Source: Flavobacteriaceae bacterium (GTDB lineage Bacteria > Bacteroidota > Bacteroidia > Flavobacteriales > Flavobacteriaceae). Taken from it: a stretch of 64,000 nt of DNA. Below, in pieces: positions 1-8,374 of the stretch. The first letter of the stretch is position 1; each line of letters opens with the position of its first letter. A program made the translations under genes and the position numbers. The stretch spans positions 1 to 64,000 of the forward strand of contig JALWTD010000012.1 of assembly GCA_027082925.1 (NCBI GenBank), in the 5' to 3' direction. The notes beneath the pieces were generated by a model. The model had not been told where the DNA came from. It saw only the letters and a program-made list of their open reading frames with translations, and ran no database searches.

Positions 1-1
1 A

Positions 2-1252
2 AATAACGATGTTTTTTCATCTAGGAATAAAGAATACAACGTTACACAATTTTATTACGGAGGATATGGGCAAAATACAACAACGGAATTAATTTTAGCC
101 GGAGCTCAAGATAATGGTTCTCAGTTTGTAGATGGAGCTGTTGCAGGTACAAATACATCAGTAGATGTTTTTGGTGGTGACGGAGCATATAGTACAATAG
201 ACAAAGATGGAAATTACATGATTATTTCGTATGTATATAGTACACATGTATATTTCTCATTGCCATATACAGGAGCAGGGTATTATATAAATAATGATGC
301 TTCTGGTAGTGAAGGAGATTTTATCAATCCTGCAGGGCTAGATCATAATTTGGATATTATGTATTCAAATGGGTCTACTAGTTTTACGAAACAGATTAAT
401 AGATATACGCTTGGTAGTACAAGTGCTACAAAATCACAATTAACAAACGGATTATTAACCGGTTCACCAACCGCTTTTAAAGTGTCGCCTTATACTACAG
501 GAAGTACAACACTATTGGTAGGAACAGATAACGGAAAATTATTAAAACTAACCAATGCCGATACTACTCCAACATGGACAGATATTACAGGTCCATCTTT
601 TGTAGGAAGTATTTCTTCTGTAGAATTTGGAGCTACCGAAAACGACATATTTGTAACTTTTCACAATTATGGAGTTGCAAGTGTATGGTATAGTGCCGAT
701 GGAGGAACTACTTGGCAAAATAAAGAAGGAGATTTACCCGATATGCCTGTAAAATGTATTTTACAAAACCCTTTGCTTGCCAATGAAGTTATTATAGGTA
801 CAGAATTGGGTGTATGGACAACTACTAATTTTGGAAATGCATCACCTAATTGGGTAAGTGCTACAAACGGTATGCGCGACGTAAAAGTATTGGATTTAGA
901 TTTACGTACAGCCGATAATACTATTTTAGCAACTACTTTTGGTAGAGGAACTTTTACAGGAGTTTTTACTTCAGCATCATTAAGTGTTGACGATCAATTT
1001 TTTGAGAAGACAGGAACCAAAGTATATCCAACGGTATCAAATGGAGATTTTTTCATTTCTTCAAATACAGATTTAGGAGAAACACACATTGAAGTTTATA
1101 CGCTTACAGGGAAAAAGGTATATACCAAAAAGATTCCTATTTACAAGGGATATACAATAGAAGTGAGCATTAGCGGTGTAGCATCAGGAGTTTATATATT
1201 AAAGTTAACATCTGACACATCACAAGGAAGTAAACGAATTGTAGTAAAATAA
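2..1252 (+). CDS. Secreted BNR/VPS10-like repeat protein with T9SS C-terminal sorting domain (5'-truncated)
   Basis: The reading frame of the track ORF at 218 is open back to base 2, so this is the 3' end of a larger gene cut by the window edge. The visible part has sortilin/BNR-type beta-propeller signatures: paired Gly-rich turns such as 'AGAQDNGSQ', 'SADGGTTWQNKEG' (an Asp-box, SxDxGxTW) and 'GTELGVWTTTNFG'. The last ~80 residues, from 'VYPTVSNGDFFISS' to 'GVYILKL' and 'KRIVVK', match a type A T9SS sorting domain, so the protein is probably exported across the outer membrane and attached to the cell surface or released. Its enzymatic or binding role cannot be told from this part. It is convergent with the DUF3078 gene 10 bases downstream, and no terminator hairpin is seen between them. 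Confidence 0.85.
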   Translation, partial: NNDVFSSRNKEYNVTQFYYGGYGQNTTTELILAGAQDNGSQFVDGAVAGTNTSVDVFGGDGAYSTIDKDGNYMIISYVYSTHVYFSLPYTGAGYYINNDASGSEGDFINPAGLDHNLDIMYSNGSTSFTKQINRYTLGSTSATKSQLTNGLLTGSPTAFKVSPYTTGSTTLLVGTDNGKLLKLTNADTTPTWTDITGPSFVGSISSVEFGATENDIFVTFHNYGVASVWYSADGGTTWQNKEGDLPDMPVKCILQNPLLANEVIIGTELGVWTTTNFGNASPNWVSATNGMRDVKVLDLDLRTADNTILATTFGRGTFTGVFTSASLSVDDQFFEKTGTKVYPTVSNGDFFISSNTDLGETHIEVYTLTGKKVYTKKIPIYKGYTIEVSISGVASGVYILKLTSDTSQGSKRIVVK

Positions 1253-1262
1253 AAAATGTGCT

Positions 1263-2222
1263 TTAGAAATTATAAGAGAACCCAACACCTAGTAGCTGTT
1301 TTATTTGAATTTTAGCACCTAATGTTTCAAGTTCACCATCGTTATTGATGTCTTCTTTGTATTTTATATCGTCATCAAAACGAATGTGAGAACCTACGTT
1401 TGCGGTAACGTATTTGTTAATTGTTAAGTCAAAGTTTAGTTCCCAGTTCACGTCTATATTTCCGTAGTTGTGAAGATAATCTGAGTACAATGTTAGTCTA
1501 TTGGCCATTTTAATATTTTTCATAACCTCTGTTTCCCATTCACCGGTTACAAGTGTACCAAATTCAATTTTAGCATTTTTCCCTTCAGTAATAATATTTC
1601 CAAACTCGTCATATACTGCAGGATCTACACCAAAAGCACCTTCATTTGCTAATGATTGGTTGTATACAAAAGTTGTTTTATTTGTAATAGGTGATAGGTA
1701 TATTTTTAATTGATGTTCTTTTAATGAGTATTCAGAACCTACACCTAAAAATAAGTATGCCGGAGCAAAAAACCTTGAAATTGGCTTTTCAGTATTTGGG
1801 TATTTATACCCATTGGTAAATTGGGTTCTAAAATTAAATTTAGCAGAGTAATACCAATTAGACTCATCACTTTTTCGATAACCGAAAGTAGAATTTAATT
1901 CAACTAAATCTTCTGTTTTCCGCAGTTCCCTTTTTTCTTCTTTATTTAAACCGTAACTACCTTTTAATTCGTTGTTCCATGCCAGTCGTTTATTATTGTA
2001 ATTTCTCACAAAAAGCACATTTAAAATTCCCGAAATAGAATTATTACCTCCGGCACTCCAATGAATGAAAGAGTTTTGAGTAAAAATAAGTTTTACATTG
2101 TTTTTGTTTTCCCAGTGACTGCTTATAGAATCGATATTTTTAGCTATAGAGTCTCTAGAAATGGAAGCTTTTGACGTAAATGAAGTTAGGATTAGAATTG
2201 TAAGCAATAATTTAATTCTCAT
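1263..2222 (-). CDS. DUF3078 family protein, probable outer-membrane or periplasmic
   Basis: The protein matches the Bacteroidota family DUF3078 through conserved segments such as 'WSAGGNNSISG', 'NWYYSAKFNFRTQFTNGY', 'FAPAYLFLGVG' and 'GAFGVDPAVYD', with the amphipathic alternating-strand character of a small beta-barrel and a terminal aromatic residue ('GVGFSYNF'). The track begins at a TTG (2234). I prefer the ATG at 2222, which gives the signal peptide MRIKLLLTILILTSFTSKA directly. No biochemical function is established for the family that I know of. The gene stands 64 bases upstream of dxs on the same strand (dxs is transcribed first), and the two could be cotranscribed. Confidence 0.85.
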   Translation of the reverse strand: MRIKLLLTILILTSFTSKASISRDSIAKNIDSISSHWENKNNVKLIFTQNSFIHWSAGGNNSISGILNVLFVRNYNNKRLAWNNELKGSYGLNKEEKRELRKTEDLVELNSTFGYRKSDESNWYYSAKFNFRTQFTNGYKYPNTEKPISRFFAPAYLFLGVGSEYSLKEHQLKIYLSPITNKTTFVYNQSLANEGAFGVDPAVYDEFGNIITEGKNAKIEFGTLVTGEWETEVMKNIKMANRLTLYSDYLHNYGNIDVNWELNFDLTINKYVTANVGSHIRFDDDIKYKEDINNDGELETLGAKIQIKQLLGVGFSYNF

Positions 2223-2286
2223 TTTAGTAGGCAATAATATTTAGTAAAATAGCTATTAAACGTTTCAGAAGCCAAAATTATTCTTT

Positions 2287-4062
2287 TTAAAGGAGATTTA
2301 GCAAACTTTTTTTGATATTTTCTTTAGATAAGCAAATACTACTCAGTAATGTGTTTACATCTCCATGTTCAATAAATTCATCAGGAATTCCCAAATGTTT
2401 TATTGTGGTGTTTATGTAATTATGCTTGTGAGCAAATTCAGAAATAGCACTTCCAAACCCACCAACAATAGTCCCTTCTTCAAGGGTTACAACAGTCTTA
2501 AATCTGCTAAAAATACGGTGTAATAAATTCTCATCTAGTGGTTTTACAAAGCGCATATTATAATGAGCAAATTTATTTTTCGGAAGCTTATTTTTAAGTT
2601 GAATGATTTGATTACCAATAGTGCCAATGCTTAATACTGCAATTTCACCATCTTCGCTTATACATACTCCTTTTCCAATTTCAAGTTGTTTAAAAGGTTG
2701 TTCCCAATTTACGGTAATTCCTTTTCCTCTAGGATATCTAATGGCAATTGGAGCATGTATGTTTCCGAGTTGAGCAGTGTACATTATATTGCGTAATTCA
2801 ATTTCGTTTAATGGTGAAAAAATAATAATATTAGGAATACAACGTAAAAAAGCGATATCGAAAATACCGTGATGTGTTGCGCCATCTTCACCTACAATAC
2901 CAGCTCTATCTATACAAAAAACAACAGGTAGCTTTTGTAATGCAACATCGTGAATAACTTGGTCGTAAGCTCTTTGTAAAAAAGTAGAGTAAATATTACA
3001 AAAAGGGATGAGTCCTTGAGTAGCCATACCTGCAGCAAAAGTAACTGCATGCTGTTCTGCAATACCAACATCAAAAGCTCTGTCAGGAATTTCTTCAAGC
3101 ATTAATTTAAGAGAACACCCTGTAGGCATGGCTGGTGTAATACCTATAATTTTGGGATTGTTTTTTGCCAATGCTACAATTGTTTTTCCAAAAACATCTT
3201 GGTATTTAGGAGGTTCTATTTTTTCTGTTTTAGGAATTAACTCTCCGGTATATTTATCAAACTTACCAGGAGCGTGGTATTTTACTTGGTCTTGTTCGGC
3301 TTTTTTTAATCCTTTTCCTTTTGTAGTAATAACATGTAAAAATTTAGGACCTTTTACAGATTTCAATCGTTCAAGTTCTTTAACAACAGCCTCTAAATTA
3401 TGACCATCTACAGGTCCCGAATAATTAAAATTTAAGGCTTCAATAATATTATTTTTTCTAACTTTTTCGCCAGCCTTTACATTTTTAAAATAGTTTTTTA
3501 ATGCGCCAACACTTGGGTCTATTCCCATAGTATTGTCATTTAAAATAATGAGTAAATTAGCGTTAGAAACACCGGCATGATTAAGTGCTTCAAAAGCCAT
3601 TCCACTAGCAATAGAAGCATCGCCTATTACGGCAATGTGTTGTTTTTCTGTTTCTCCTTTTAAGTTAGAAGCAATAGCCATTCCTAATGCTGCAGATATT
3701 GATGTTGATGAATGTCCTGTACCAAAAGCATCGTATTCACTTTCGCTTCTTTTTGGAAATCCGGACAACCCTTTAAATTGTCTGTTTGTATGAAAAACGG
3801 CTCTTCTGCCGGTTAATATTTTATGTCCATAAGCTTGGTGTCCAACATCCCAAATAAGAATATCGTTTGGGGTGTTGTATACATAATGAAGCGCCACGGT
3901 TAATTCTACAACGCCTAGGCTAGCACCTAAATGTCCTTCCTTAGTAGAAACAACATCTATAATAAAATCTCTTAATTCTTTTGCTACTTGTGGAAGTTGC
4001 TCTTTAGAAATTTTACGTAAATCTTCAGGAGAATGGATATGTTTTAACAAATTTATTTTCAC
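2287..4062 (-). CDS. dxs: 1-deoxy-D-xylulose-5-phosphate synthase
   Basis: Condenses pyruvate and glyceraldehyde 3-phosphate to DXP, the entry step of the MEP isoprenoid pathway (DXP also feeds thiamine and pyridoxal synthesis); cytosolic, thiamine-diphosphate dependent. The 591 residues are slightly shorter than the usual ~620. Visible motifs: 'GHQAYGHKILTGR' near the N terminus, the ThDP/Mg site 'GDASIASGMAFEAL...NDN' around residues 147-178, the catalytic-Glu motif 'AEQHAVTFAAGMA' in the pyrimidine domain, and the transketolase C-terminal domain 'VVTLEEGTIVGGFGSAI'. The start is a GTG. No ATG lies nearby and the N terminus fits the family. A promoter-like TAGTTTTG ends 5 bases before this GTG, suggesting a leaderless message. 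Divergent from tadA. Confidence 0.97.
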   Translation of the reverse strand: MKINLLKHIHSPEDLRKISKEQLPQVAKELRDFIIDVVSTKEGHLGASLGVVELTVALHYVYNTPNDILIWDVGHQAYGHKILTGRRAVFHTNRQFKGLSGFPKRSESEYDAFGTGHSSTSISAALGMAIASNLKGETEKQHIAVIGDASIASGMAFEALNHAGVSNANLLIILNDNTMGIDPSVGALKNYFKNVKAGEKVRKNNIIEALNFNYSGPVDGHNLEAVVKELERLKSVKGPKFLHVITTKGKGLKKAEQDQVKYHAPGKFDKYTGELIPKTEKIEPPKYQDVFGKTIVALAKNNPKIIGITPAMPTGCSLKLMLEEIPDRAFDVGIAEQHAVTFAAGMATQGLIPFCNIYSTFLQRAYDQVIHDVALQKLPVVFCIDRAGIVGEDGATHHGIFDIAFLRCIPNIIIFSPLNEIELRNIMYTAQLGNIHAPIAIRYPRGKGITVNWEQPFKQLEIGKGVCISEDGEIAVLSIGTIGNQIIQLKNKLPKNKFAHYNMRFVKPLDENLLHRIFSRFKTVVTLEEGTIVGGFGSAISEFAHKHNYINTTIKHLGIPDEFIEHGDVNTLLSSICLSKENIKKSLLNLL

Positions 4063-4067
4063 AAATA

Positions 4068-4075
4068 CAAAACTA
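4068..4075 (-). promoter_or_regulatory. -7 element of dxs promoter
   Basis: TAGTTTTG on the minus strand is a perfect match to the Bacteroidota -7 consensus TAnnTTTG. It ends 5 bases before the GTG start, so transcription would begin within about 1-3 bases of the codon. No clear -33 TTG is seen at the ideal distance. Confidence 0.5.
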
Positions 4076-4086
4076 CAATATTTAAA

Positions 4087-4117
4087 TTGTTACTTGAATT
4101 AAAAACAAGTACTTTTG
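4087..4117 (+). promoter_or_regulatory. tadA promoter (TTG -33, TACTTTTG -7)
   Basis: TTG at 4087-4089 and a perfect TACTTTTG at 4110-4117 are separated by 20 bases, the Bacteroidota spacing. With +1 normally about 4 bases after the G, transcription would start at about 4121, one base before the ATG at 4122, predicting a leaderless tadA mRNA. Confidence 0.55.
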
Positions 4118-4121
4118 AAAA

Positions 4122-4571
4122 ATGATGAACCCGTTTGACGATATTTATTTTATGAAGCGAGCTTTGCAGGAAGCTGAATTGGCCTTTGAGAAAAACGAAG
4201 TTCCAATAGGAGCTGTTATTGTCATGAACAATCAAATTATTGCCAGAGCTCATAACTTAACAGAAACATTAAACGATGTTACAGCGCATGCTGAAATGCA
4301 AGCATTTACTGCTGCGGCTGATTTTTTAGGAGGAAAGTATTTAAAAAATTGTACGTTGTATGTAACGTTAGAGCCTTGTCAAATGTGTGCTGGAGCAAGT
4401 TATTGGACTCAAATAGGAAAAATAGTATACGGAGCTTCAGAAGAAAAGAGAGGATTTGTTGCACTTCAAACAACACTGCATCCTAAAACCAAAGTAATAG
4501 GCGGTGTTTTAGAAGAGGAGTGTGCTACTATTTTAAAACGATTTTTTATAGAAAAACGCAATTTAAATTAA
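4122..4571 (+). CDS. tadA: tRNA-specific adenosine-34 deaminase
   Basis: Deaminates the wobble adenosine of tRNA-Arg(ACG) to inosine. The 149-residue protein is a complete cytidine/deoxycytidylate deaminase fold with the zinc and catalytic motif H56-A-E58 ('TAHAEMQAF') and the PCxxC motif at C86 and C89 ('LEPCQMCAGA'). The typical N-terminal 'MKRALQEAELAFEKNEVPIGAVIV' arrangement is present. Two ATG codons stand in tandem (4122 and 4125). The promoter position fits either, with a leader of at most a few bases. The stop overlaps that of the convergent small membrane protein by 4 bases. Confidence 0.96.
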   Translation: MMNPFDDIYFMKRALQEAELAFEKNEVPIGAVIVMNNQIIARAHNLTETLNDVTAHAEMQAFTAAADFLGGKYLKNCTLYVTLEPCQMCAGASYWTQIGKIVYGASEEKRGFVALQTTLHPKTKVIGGVLEEECATILKRFFIEKRNLN

Positions 4572-4792
4572 TCGTCTTTTTTGGTCAATTTGTCGTTAAA
4601 TTTAAACTGACTTAAATCTTTATTTTTATACCGGTGATAAATAAATAAAGGCATAAGAACAAAGGCAATTATAGAAACTCCAATACCTATAATGGTATTT
4701 CCTGTTGAGAAATCGCCAGAGTCTTTAATAAAGTATCCTGTTCCAAGTAGTATTAGCACACCAAAAAATAAAAACCAAAGAAAATATTTCAT
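4568..4792 (-). CDS. Small two-helix membrane protein of unknown function
   Basis: A 74-residue protein with two predicted transmembrane segments (about residues 4-21 and 33-53) and a charged, lysine-rich C-terminal tail 'HRYKNKDLSQFKFNDKLTKKDD'. ATG start. It lies 12 bases downstream of the ClC gene on the same strand, so it is the likely last gene of the aspS-APC-ClC operon. Its stop overlaps the tadA stop by 4 bases. I do not recognise a family. The coding call rests on the operon position, ATG start and clean membrane topology. Confidence 0.7.
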   Translation of the reverse strand: MKYFLWFLFFGVLILLGTGYFIKDSGDFSTGNTIIGIGVSIIAFVLMPLFIYHRYKNKDLSQFKFNDKLTKKDD

Positions 4793-4804
4793 TTTTTAAT
4801 GAGT

Positions 4805-6595
4805 TTAAGTTGTAGCTTCAATAAGTTTTCGTCTGTAAGCAGTAAGCAAACGAGATTTTGATATAAAGCCGTAATATTTTCCATCTTTAATAACAGGTAA
4901 ATTCCAAGCTCCAGATGTTTTAAATTTATTCATAATGCTTTCCATCGAGTCTTTTTCGTAATTAATAATATCAGGCGCACTATGCATTAGGCTCGAAATT
5001 TTTACCGTTTCATATAATTTTTCATCAAACATAATACTGCGAATATCATCTAGTAAAATAACGCCCAAAAATTCATTGTTTTTGTTAACCACAGGGAAAT
5101 TATTTCTCGAAGATTTTACAACAGCTTTGTGTATCATTTCTCCTAAATTCATTTCAGGGGTAACCGAGATAAAATTAGTTTCAATAACCTTATCTACGCT
5201 TAACATCATTAACACATTTTTATCTTTATCATGTGTTATAAGCTGTCCTTTTTTTGCTAATTCGGAAGCGTAAATATTATGAGGAATGTATTTTTTAGTA
5301 ATGAGGTACGAAATAGATGAGACAATCATTAAAGGAATAAATAGTTCGTATCCGCCGGTTATTTCAGCAATTAAGAAAATAGCTGTTAACGGAGCTTGTA
5401 ATACTCCGGCCATTAATCCGGCCATTCCAACCATAGCAAAGTTTGTTGAAGATAGCTGGTGGTTAAAAAAATGACTGTAGTTAATAACCATTGCAAATAC
5501 ATATCCAGAGATGCTTCCCGTAAATAGTGTTGGTGCAAATACACCACCAATACCTCCGGCTCCAAAGGTAATAGACATTGCTATTACTTTAAATGTAACC
5601 AATCCTACCAGAAGTGTAATAATAATCCAAATATTATCTATTTCAGATTTAAAAATGTTGTTGGTAGCAACATCTATTACGTTTCCCCGTAAAATACTAT
5701 TAATAGTTTCGTAGCCCTCTCCAAATAAAGGAGGGATAAAAAACACAATAATACCAATTAAAGAACTTCCTATAAGTAGGCGTTTATAAGGGTTTTTAAA
5801 TTTTTTAAAAAAGTCACTTATTTTAAAGTATACTTTACTGAAGTAAATAGAAGTAGTTGCTGAAGAAACACCTAAAAGTATAAAAAACAACACATCGTTT
5901 AACTGAAATTTATCTTGTAGTTGAAAGTGTAGAAGTACATCATCACCAAAGAAAAAATAAGAAGTTAATACAGCTGTAATGGAAGCCAGTAATAAAGGAA
6001 TCATAGAAGCCATAGTTAACTCCAAGCTAAAAATTTCAACAGCAAAAACAATGGCTGCAATAGGAGCTTTAAAAATAGAAGACATTGCTCCTGCAGCAGC
6101 AGCTCCAATAAGTAATGTTCTTGTAGTTTGGTTTAAATGGAACAACCTAGAAAAGTTAGACCCAAGTGCAGCACCAGTGGCAACTGTAGGACCCTCTAAC
6201 CCAACAGAACCTCCAAAACCAACAGTTAAAGGAGCTGTTAATAAAGAAGCCCACATTTGATGTCTAGGCATAATTCCTTTTTGTTTTGAAATAGCATATA
6301 AAGTAGAAGGAATACCATGTCCTACCTTCTTTTTAACAACATACTTTATAGTAAGAAGTACCAATAGAAGCCCAATGGTTGGGAAAATGAAATAAAAAGC
6401 ATGATGAATTTCTTTAATAAACTCACCTTCTAGCATTTCTTGAATTAAGTGCGTTAAGTTTTTAAGAGTAACCGCTCCCAAACCTGCTAATAATCCAATA
6501 ATAGCACTGACAATATTTATAAACTGTTTATTAGAGATATGTTGATACCTCCATTTTAAAAACTTTATAAAAAATAATTTAGCTGTTGGTTTCAT
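4805..6595 (-). CDS. ClC family chloride channel/exchanger with C-terminal CBS pair
   Basis: An inner-membrane anion channel or H+/Cl- exchanger of 596 residues. The ClC pore (about residues 20-440) carries the three selectivity motifs as 'GHGIPS', 'GSVGLEGP' (with the gating Glu retained) and 'GGVFAP', plus 'TGGYEL' with the pore tyrosine. A CBS pair follows ('VDKVIETNFISVTPEMNLGEM', 'LMHSAPDIINYEKDSMESIM'). Against E. coli ClC, the internal proton-relay glutamate (E203) aligns with Ile in 'FAVEIFSLE', and the pore Ser of GSGIP is His, so strict exchanger behaviour is uncertain. ATG start. The upstream APC permease stop is one base before this ATG (TAAAATG), indicating translational coupling. 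The CBS pair suggests adenine-nucleotide regulation (family knowledge). Confidence 0.93.
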   Translation of the reverse strand: MKPTAKLFFIKFLKWRYQHISNKQFINIVSAIIGLLAGLGAVTLKNLTHLIQEMLEGEFIKEIHHAFYFIFPTIGLLLVLLTIKYVVKKKVGHGIPSTLYAISKQKGIMPRHQMWASLLTAPLTVGFGGSVGLEGPTVATGAALGSNFSRLFHLNQTTRTLLIGAAAAGAMSSIFKAPIAAIVFAVEIFSLELTMASMIPLLLASITAVLTSYFFFGDDVLLHFQLQDKFQLNDVLFFILLGVSSATTSIYFSKVYFKISDFFKKFKNPYKRLLIGSSLIGIIVFFIPPLFGEGYETINSILRGNVIDVATNNIFKSEIDNIWIIITLLVGLVTFKVIAMSITFGAGGIGGVFAPTLFTGSISGYVFAMVINYSHFFNHQLSSTNFAMVGMAGLMAGVLQAPLTAIFLIAEITGGYELFIPLMIVSSISYLITKKYIPHNIYASELAKKGQLITHDKDKNVLMMLSVDKVIETNFISVTPEMNLGEMIHKAVVKSSRNNFPVVNKNNEFLGVILLDDIRSIMFDEKLYETVKISSLMHSAPDIINYEKDSMESIMNKFKTSGAWNLPVIKDGKYYGFISKSRLLTAYRRKLIEATT

Positions 6596-6596
6596 T

Positions 6597-8363
6597 TTAT
6601 ATAATGAGTCTTACGCCTCCCAATTCTTCAATTTTGTAAGGAAATTTATCACTAGGAGAACCTATAAACATAAAGTTAATAGGGATTCCCCATTTTTTAG
6701 AAAGTTCTCTAATAAGTTCTGGACTAAATTTACCATCAACTACGGTAAATTCTATATCTATTTCAGGGTATTCTTTGTCTAAGAAACTAATTTCTTGAGG
6801 TAAATTTTCAGGTACTTTTTGTCCTTTTTCAAGAGCTAATACAATTTTTATTCTTTTAGTATGCTCGTTTTTAATAATATACAGCATTACTTTATTTAGC
6901 GTTGCTATATTATCACCTTTGGTAAAAAACACAAACTCTTGTTCGTTAATTTTATTAATAATAAACGATATTTTTTTATCAGTTTTTAACACAAAACTTC
7001 GAATAGGATCAAAAACAGAATGAATAACGTTTAGTAAAAATTTAAGTAATGCCGTTCTGTTTAACATAATAATAATGAAAATAATAGACGGAATAAAATA
7101 ATCTAAAAAGATGGTTAGATTGCTAGGCAATCCATCTTTTGGCGTCATTAAAATATTTCCAATTAAAGCAATAAGTACAGCAGTAATTGCAATAAAAACA
7201 GCTACCCAAGAAGCTTTTTCGGGTCTAGGTAGTTTACTTCGTTTAACTTTCAGAAAAATATTTCCTATTCCAAACAGTGCCATTACAGACAAGAATGAAA
7301 TGGTATAAACACCAGCCAATAATTTTACATTACCATTGGTAATAAGGAGCACAGAAACAGAAAGTAAAAAGAACATGATAATAATTCTGTAAGAGCTACC
7401 TCTTGAATTCTTTTTCAAGAAAAATTGTGGCATAATTCTGTCTAAAGTCATACGTTCTAGTAAACCAGACACCCCTACAAAACTGGTTAAAACCGCACCA
7501 CTTAATACCAAAAAGGCATCAATAGCAATTAAAACAGCCATCCAATGTCCTCCAACGTGATTAGCCATTTCTATAAGTAGTGTATTTTGAAATTCATCAC
7601 TCTGTAAAACAGGAATTGCAAACAACGATAGTGCTAAAACAGCCATTAACGGATTTATAACACTTACAATAGTCCACATATTTTTAAGGGTTTTAGGAAA
7701 AACACCTTTCTTTTGTTCTTCAACAAAGTTTGCTGAACTTTCAAACCCTGAAACACCAAGCATAGAAGCTGCAAATCCAAAAAATATAGCATTGGTTATA
7801 CTACCACCTTTAATAGGGTAATGCCAATTTTGAAAAAATAAATCAATGCCGTTATGCATTAAAAAATAAATAATAAAACTAGCCAAAATTATTAATGACG
7901 ATAAGTGGAAAAGAAAAATACCAATAGCCACTCTAGCCGATTCTGTAATTCCACCAATAGTTAGCGCTGCAAAAACACCCAGTAGTGCTATAGTTGTAAT
8001 AATTATAGGCATTGAAGGAATTAAATGATGCAGGTAGTGTATAGCTTCATTTGCAGAAATTACAGCAGTTGCCATATACGACAGTAAGGTTAACGTAGCG
8101 GCAAACGAAGCCATTCCCTTGCTTGTAGTGTTTAATAAAGCATTGTAAGCTCCGCCGTTTAAAGGGAGTGCTCCTACTACTTCGCCATAAATTTTCCTAA
8201 AAAGAAAAAGTACAAACGAAACAATTAATAGTGTTATCCAAGCGTATTGTCCTGCAAAAGCAATAGCCAGTGCAGACACGTATAAAACGGAAGAGCTAAT
8301 ATCGTTACCACAAATGGCCGTAGCTGCTAATTCATTTAATTTTTTATGGATTTTAGTTTCCAT
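6597..8363 (-). CDS. APC superfamily amino acid permease with C-terminal cytosolic domain
   Basis: An inner-membrane secondary transporter of 588 residues. About twelve hydrophobic helices occupy residues 15-450 and include the APC first-helix region 'AICGNDISSSVLYVSALAI' and the helix 2-3 loop 'FRKIYGEVVGALPLNGGAYNAL'. The last ~140 residues form a soluble alpha/beta domain ('KKISFIINKINEQEFVFFTKGDN' onward, ending 'GGVRLII') that resembles no domain I can name with confidence. The substrate cannot be read from the sequence. ATG start, 11 bases after the aspS stop. It sits between aspS and the ClC gene in a tight minus-strand operon. Confidence 0.88.
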   Translation of the reverse strand: METKIHKKLNELAATAICGNDISSSVLYVSALAIAFAGQYAWITLLIVSFVLFLFRKIYGEVVGALPLNGGAYNALLNTTSKGMASFAATLTLLSYMATAVISANEAIHYLHHLIPSMPIIITTIALLGVFAALTIGGITESARVAIGIFLFHLSSLIILASFIIYFLMHNGIDLFFQNWHYPIKGGSITNAIFFGFAASMLGVSGFESSANFVEEQKKGVFPKTLKNMWTIVSVINPLMAVLALSLFAIPVLQSDEFQNTLLIEMANHVGGHWMAVLIAIDAFLVLSGAVLTSFVGVSGLLERMTLDRIMPQFFLKKNSRGSSYRIIIMFFLLSVSVLLITNGNVKLLAGVYTISFLSVMALFGIGNIFLKVKRSKLPRPEKASWVAVFIAITAVLIALIGNILMTPKDGLPSNLTIFLDYFIPSIIFIIIMLNRTALLKFLLNVIHSVFDPIRSFVLKTDKKISFIINKINEQEFVFFTKGDNIATLNKVMLYIIKNEHTKRIKIVLALEKGQKVPENLPQEISFLDKEYPEIDIEFTVVDGKFSPELIRELSKKWGIPINFMFIGSPSDKFPYKIEELGGVRLII

Positions 8364-8374
8364 AATTTTATGTA

